Assembly (NCBI RefSeq): GCF_011604685.1
Contig: NZ_CP050063.1
Span: forward strand, 5,168,501-5,232,500
Direction: 5' to 3'
DNA length: 64,000 nucleotides
Origin: Spirosoma aureum
GTDB taxonomy: Bacteria; Bacteroidota; Bacteroidia; Cytophagales; Spirosomataceae
Shown here: in pieces, positions 60,706 to 64,000 of the stretch
Numbering within the stretch: the stretch's first letter is position 1
Layout: every line of letters starts with the position of its first letter
Translations under genes and position numbers: made by a program
The notes under the pieces: generated by a model
What the model saw: only the letters and a program-made list of their open reading frames with translations
Databases searched by the model: none
What the model was told of the DNA's origin: nothing

Positions 60706-62817
60706 CTATTTCATGAATTGATAGGTTGCAAAAGCCGTTACATAGGCCAGCGCCATCATATAGACCAGTTGAACCATTGGCCATTTCCAGCTTTTGGTTT
60801 CGCGCTGGGTGGCAGCCAGCGTACTCATACACATCATCGCAAAAACGTAGAAAATCAATAACGACCAGGCCAGTGCTGGCGTATACATAGGACCACCCGT
60901 TTCAGGATTACGCTCCTGTAATAGACGTTCCCGAATAGTGACCCCTTCATCGTCACCAGTGCCAATGCTGTAGATTGTTGCCATTGTGCCAACAAATACC
61001 TCACGGGCAGCAAATGAACTGATCAGCGCAATACCAATTTTCCAGTCATAGCCCAGTGGTCGAATGACAGGCTCAATAAAATGGCCAAAATGTCCGGCAT
61101 AGGAGGCTTCGAGCCGTTCGGATGCGACAAGGTTTTCTAACGCATCGGTAGCCAGCGTCGGATTTTGACGCCGGGTCTGATTTTCGGCCTGTTGCATGGA
61201 GTCGCCGGGACCATAGCTGGCAAGTACCCACAGAATAATCGAAATGGCCAGAATGACCCGTCCGGCTTCCCAGACAAACGACCGGACACTTTCCCAAACC
61301 GTCAGGCCAACGTGGTTCCAGCGCGGTAGTTTGAAGGTCGGGAGTTCCATAATAAAGAAACTACGTTCTTTACTGCGAAGAACCAGCTTCAGGGCATAAG
61401 CCGCCAACAGTGCGCTGAATAAGCCTAAAAGATAGAGTCCCATCAGGGCAAGTCCCTGTAGATTAAACAAGCCCAGAACGCGTCGACTCGGTACTACCAA
61501 GGCAATCAGGATCGTATAAATTGGAAGCCGGGCAGAACAGCTCATCAGGGGAGTTACCAGAATCGTTATGAGTCGATCCCGGCGGGTACCTATACTCCGT
61601 GTGGCCATAATGGCGGGCACCGCACAGGCCACGCCCGAAATTAACGGCACTACACTCCGTCCATTTAACCCGAACTTACGCATAATTCGGTCCATGATGA
61701 CCATCACCCTCGACATGTATCCAGACTCTTCAAGCAGCGCAACCAACAGAAAGAGAAACGCGATTTGTGGGATAAATACCAGAATACCACCTACTCCGGC
61801 CAGTATTCCATCCGTAAGAAGATCAGTGAGTGGTCCAGCGGGCAGGCTTTCTTTTAATTGACCATTAAGCCAGGCTACACCTGCGTCAATCGCATCCATA
61901 AAGGGTTGTGCCCAGGCAAAAATGGCCTGAAAAATCAGCAGAAGTACGAACCCAAAAATCGCATATCCCCAGATCGGATGTAGTAAAATACGGTCAAGTT
62001 TCTGAGTCCAGGTCGATTGATTGGCCGGTCGTTGGTCCGTAACGGTTTCTGCAACAACGGTCGCAATACGTTTGTACCGGGTAATGGTCTCCCCTGCCTG
62101 AAACGTTGGTTCGCTAAACTGATATTTATCAATTATGGCATCAAGGCCAATCTGCTGCTGACGGTCCAGAAACGTAAAACCGTCATGCTGAATGATGTAC
62201 TGTAGTGCCAGATAATTGTTTTCGAGTCGATACTGAGCTTTTGTATCGGCGATGAGTTCAGTGGCTTCTTCAGCTGGATCAAAAAATAACTTTCCCTGGC
62301 GTACTGGCTCATGCAGTTGACCAAGAACAGCTTTCTTAAGCTGATCAAGTCCCTCACCCGTTCGAGCATTGATACGAACAACGGGCACGCCCAACCGCAT
62401 GGCAAGTCGTACGGCGTTGACTTCTTTAGCCTGCTTACGTGCCACATCAAGCATATTCAAAGCCAGAATAACCGGAACACCAAGGTCGGCAACCTGTGTA
62501 AAAAGTAATAGATTTCGGTGAAGATTAGAAGCATCGACCACCACTATTGCCACGTCGGGATAATCAGGATGGGCGGGGTTTGCCAGAATATCGGTAACGA
62601 GTTGTTCGTCTAATGATTTTGGATAGATCGAATAAACTCCCGGCAAATCAACAACGGTAGTAACGGTTCGGGAATCAATAGCCCAGGTTCCGGATTTTTT
62701 ATCGACTGTAACGCCAGGAAAATTACCCGTCTTTTGGCGTAAACCGGTCAGTTGATTGAACAGTGACGATTTTCCGGCATTCGGATTACCAACAAGGGCG
62801 ATTACGGGGGAACTCAA
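60706..62817 (-). CDS. feoB: ferrous iron transport protein FeoB
   Basis: 703 aa from a TTG start; no in-frame ATG lies between an upstream stop codon and the family N-terminus SSPVIALVGNPNAGKSSLFNQL. The G domain has G1 GNPNAGKS, G3 DLPGVYS and G4 NMLD. The membrane part has two gate segments, including GVACAVPAIMATRSIGTRRDRL. Imports Fe2+ across the inner membrane. feoA lies 63 nt upstream on the same strand. Confidence 0.97.
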   Translation of the reverse strand: MSSPVIALVGNPNAGKSSLFNQLTGLRQKTGNFPGVTVDKKSGTWAIDSRTVTTVVDLPGVYSIYPKSLDEQLVTDILANPAHPDYPDVAIVVVDASNLHRNLLLFTQVADLGVPVILALNMLDVARKQAKEVNAVRLAMRLGVPVVRINARTGEGLDQLKKAVLGQLHEPVRQGKLFFDPAEEATELIADTKAQYRLENNYLALQYIIQHDGFTFLDRQQQIGLDAIIDKYQFSEPTFQAGETITRYKRIATVVAETVTDQRPANQSTWTQKLDRILLHPIWGYAIFGFVLLLIFQAIFAWAQPFMDAIDAGVAWLNGQLKESLPAGPLTDLLTDGILAGVGGILVFIPQIAFLFLLVALLEESGYMSRVMVIMDRIMRKFGLNGRSVVPLISGVACAVPAIMATRSIGTRRDRLITILVTPLMSCSARLPIYTILIALVVPSRRVLGLFNLQGLALMGLYLLGLFSALLAAYALKLVLRSKERSFFIMELPTFKLPRWNHVGLTVWESVRSFVWEAGRVILAISIILWVLASYGPGDSMQQAENQTRRQNPTLATDALENLVASERLEASYAGHFGHFIEPVIRPLGYDWKIGIALISSFAAREVFVGTMATIYSIGTGDDEGVTIRERLLQERNPETGGPMYTPALAWSLLIFYVFAMMCMSTLAATQRETKSWKWPMVQLVYMMALAYVTAFATYQFMK

Positions 62818-62833
62818 CTGGTTATAATTTGTG

Positions 62834-62881
62834 GTTTATGGTCTGTGGTTGCGTACTAGAGCCAACCCACAAACAATAAAC
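62834..62881. repeat. imperfect palindrome between feoA and feoB
   Basis: GTTTATGGTCTGTGG-type sequence at 62834-62850 and AACCCACAAACAATAAAC at 62864-62881 are near reverse complements. The right end touches the TAG stop of feoA. Made of repeated TGTGG/TTTATG words. Confidence 0.5.
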
Positions 62882-63105
62882 TAGTCAACAAAAATGGTAG
62901 CGGCTTCAGATTTGCGCATGGCCAGACAATAGCCCGACACATTCAAACAAATCGGATCGCCCAGTGGAGCCTTCCCGCTCAAACATATTTCTGCGCCTGG
63001 CAAACAGCCCATTTCGAGCAGTTTGAGCGACATTAACTGGTTATCAAACGATTGAATGGTGGCTCGTTCGCCAATTTTCAAATCAGCAACACTACGTTTG
63101 CTCAT
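62881..63105 (-). CDS. feoA: ferrous iron transport protein FeoA
   Basis: 74 aa SH3-like protein: LKIGERATIQSFDNQLMSLKLLEMGCLPGAEICLSGKAPLGDPICLNVSGYCLAMRKSEA shows the LLEMGxxPG and GDP marks of FeoA. Assists FeoB at the membrane. First gene of feoAB; promoter at 63152-63182. Confidence 0.95.
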   Translation of the reverse strand: MSKRSVADLKIGERATIQSFDNQLMSLKLLEMGCLPGAEICLSGKAPLGDPICLNVSGYCLAMRKSEAATIFVD

Positions 63106-63151
63106 GGTGTCGGTGGCTAATCCCCTTTATTTAGATTCAGTTTAATTAACG

Positions 63152-63182
63152 CAAGATTACAACGTAAAGTTTTTGAATCCAA
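63152..63182 (-). promoter_or_regulatory. candidate promoter of feoAB
   Basis: On the minus strand TTG (63182-63180), a 20-nt spacer and TAATCTTG (63159-63152) approximate the -33/-7 pattern with one mismatch in the -7 box. The feoA ATG is 46 nt beyond. No Fur box identified with confidence. Confidence 0.45.
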
Positions 63183-63210
63183 GGAGAGGAACAAAGAAAT
63201 ATTTTTTCCG

Positions 63211-63975
63211 TCAGTCGAACAAATCCCAGCCAAATCGTATGATTGTGGCCGTAATGATCAGTAGGAAAAACACGCGGATAAATTGATTCCCTTTCAGAAT
63301 AGCCAAACGTGCACCCAGAAAAGCGCCGGATAAATTGGCCACAGCCATCGGGAATGCAACGGCATAGAGAATTTTACCCTCGCTCATAAAAAACAAGGTG
63401 CTGGCCAAATTTGTCGCGGCATTGACTAATTTGGCATGGGCACTGGCTTTGAGAAAATCGAAGCCGATAAGGGCGATAAATCCCAATACCAGAAAACTGC
63501 CGGTTCCTGGGCCAAAAAAGCCATCGTAGAAGCCAATGCCTGCACCCATTAGCCACATACGCAGGCGCTGCTGACGGGCAGAAACGTGCTGATGCACAAC
63601 CTGACCAAACTCTTTTTTAGTCAGCGTGTATATAAATACGGTAATAAGAATAGCCAGCGCAAACGGTTTCATGAAGCTATTGGGCACTCGGGTTAGTGTC
63701 CAGGAACCCAACCACGACGCGCCAAATGCGATCGCCATCATGGGGCCAATAAATTTGCCAATAACGACTACCCGTCGGCTATATTGAAAGGCCCCCATCA
63801 GACTACCACACAAGGAAGGTATTTTCGTAGAGGCAATCAGTGTTGGAACGGGATATTGAGGCAGAGAAAAAAGAATTGCCGGCGTCTGAATCAAACCACC
63901 TCCACCAATGATCGCATCCACAAAACCGGAAAGAAATGAAAACCCACAGAGGGTTAGAATCGTCGAATAATCCAT
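63211..63975 (-). CDS. TSUP (TauE/SafE) family permease
   Basis: 254 aa with about eight hydrophobic helices. The start ILTLCGFSFLSGFVDAIIGGGGLIQTPAIL is the TSUP motif, repeated in the second half as GAGIGFYDGFFGPGTGSFLVLGF. Members export or import sulfite, sulfonates or organic anions. Substrate not known. ATG at 63975 gives a normal N-terminus. Confidence 0.93.
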   Translation of the reverse strand: MDYSTILTLCGFSFLSGFVDAIIGGGGLIQTPAILFSLPQYPVPTLIASTKIPSLCGSLMGAFQYSRRVVVIGKFIGPMMAIAFGASWLGSWTLTRVPNSFMKPFALAILITVFIYTLTKKEFGQVVHQHVSARQQRLRMWLMGAGIGFYDGFFGPGTGSFLVLGFIALIGFDFLKASAHAKLVNAATNLASTLFFMSEGKILYAVAFPMAVANLSGAFLGARLAILKGNQFIRVFFLLIITATIIRFGWDLFD

Positions 63976-64000
63976 TACTAGTAATCAACCTTACAATAGA

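Overview
The window looks like a chromosomal segment of a Cytophagales bacterium (phylum Bacteroidota), most like Spirosoma and relatives. The grounds are two secreted proteins with type IX secretion C-termini (a type A 'YPNP' domain at 12109-14862 and a gliding-motility CHU_C domain at 51164-53536), many lipoproteins, TAnnTTTG -7 promoter boxes instead of sigma70 boxes, few Shine-Dalgarno sequences, and lineage-typical families (DUF3822 beside coaD, DUF4403, S9 and M14 peptidases). I found no rRNA, tRNA, CRISPR array, phage or insertion sequence. The genus is an inference from gene content.

Layout. 1-2125: aldo/keto reductase, a small hypothetical and an ankyrin protein. 2448-6429: a five-gene molybdate operon, in which a Cys-free molybdopterin-oxidoreductase-like protein and a dihaem peroxidase precede modABC. 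6638-22252: secreted and degradative genes (sulfatase, two S9 peptidases, DUF2490 protein, SGNH esterase with Ig repeats and a T9SS tail, M14 carboxypeptidase, GNAT and SnoaL pair, and a lipoprotein formylglycine-generating enzyme that still has its catalytic cysteines). 22435-25861: two overlapping unknown lipoprotein genes. 26024-30093: a TrpC-like protein with a damaged active site, an M14 peptidase pseudogene, two small lipoproteins, and a nucleoside hydrolase of the Trp-Asp type. 30557-45752: membrane glycosyltransferase, FkbM methyltransferase, M20 peptidase, HGSNAT-like membrane acyltransferase, a ferredoxin reductase/ferredoxin pair, RidA, GNAT, AlkZ-like glycosylase, DinB, bicupin, SDR, DUF3820, DUF4403, MtfA-like protease and a DUF1080 protein. 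45916-63975: mostly housekeeping genes (coaD/DUF3822/NUDIX, CBS protein, SF1 helicase, htpG, bestrophin, dapF, rplS, nnr, feoAB, TSUP permease).

How parts work together. modABC imports molybdate and is linked to two exported proteins of redox-type families. The sulfatase needs formylglycine, which the enzyme at 21209 could supply, but the predicted locations of the two do not match. Several exported peptidases and esterases suggest scavenging of peptides and decorated glycans. feoA and feoB form an iron(II) uptake operon. FNR and ferredoxin form an electron-transfer pair.

The intergenic DNA holds an unusual number of inverted repeats: two perfect 26-bp palindromes of unrelated sequence (17197-17251, 27803-27861), two imperfect ACTGCC/GGCAGT-rich palindromes (30125-30192, 37207-37285), and others near 48021, 50200, 58097 and 62834. 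One of these supplies the stop codons of two converging genes. No single complete new defence or mobile system is visible. The strongest leads are the damaged TrpC paralogue, the molybdate operon with its Cys-free protein, the lipoprotein FGE, the coupled lipoprotein pair and the palindromes.
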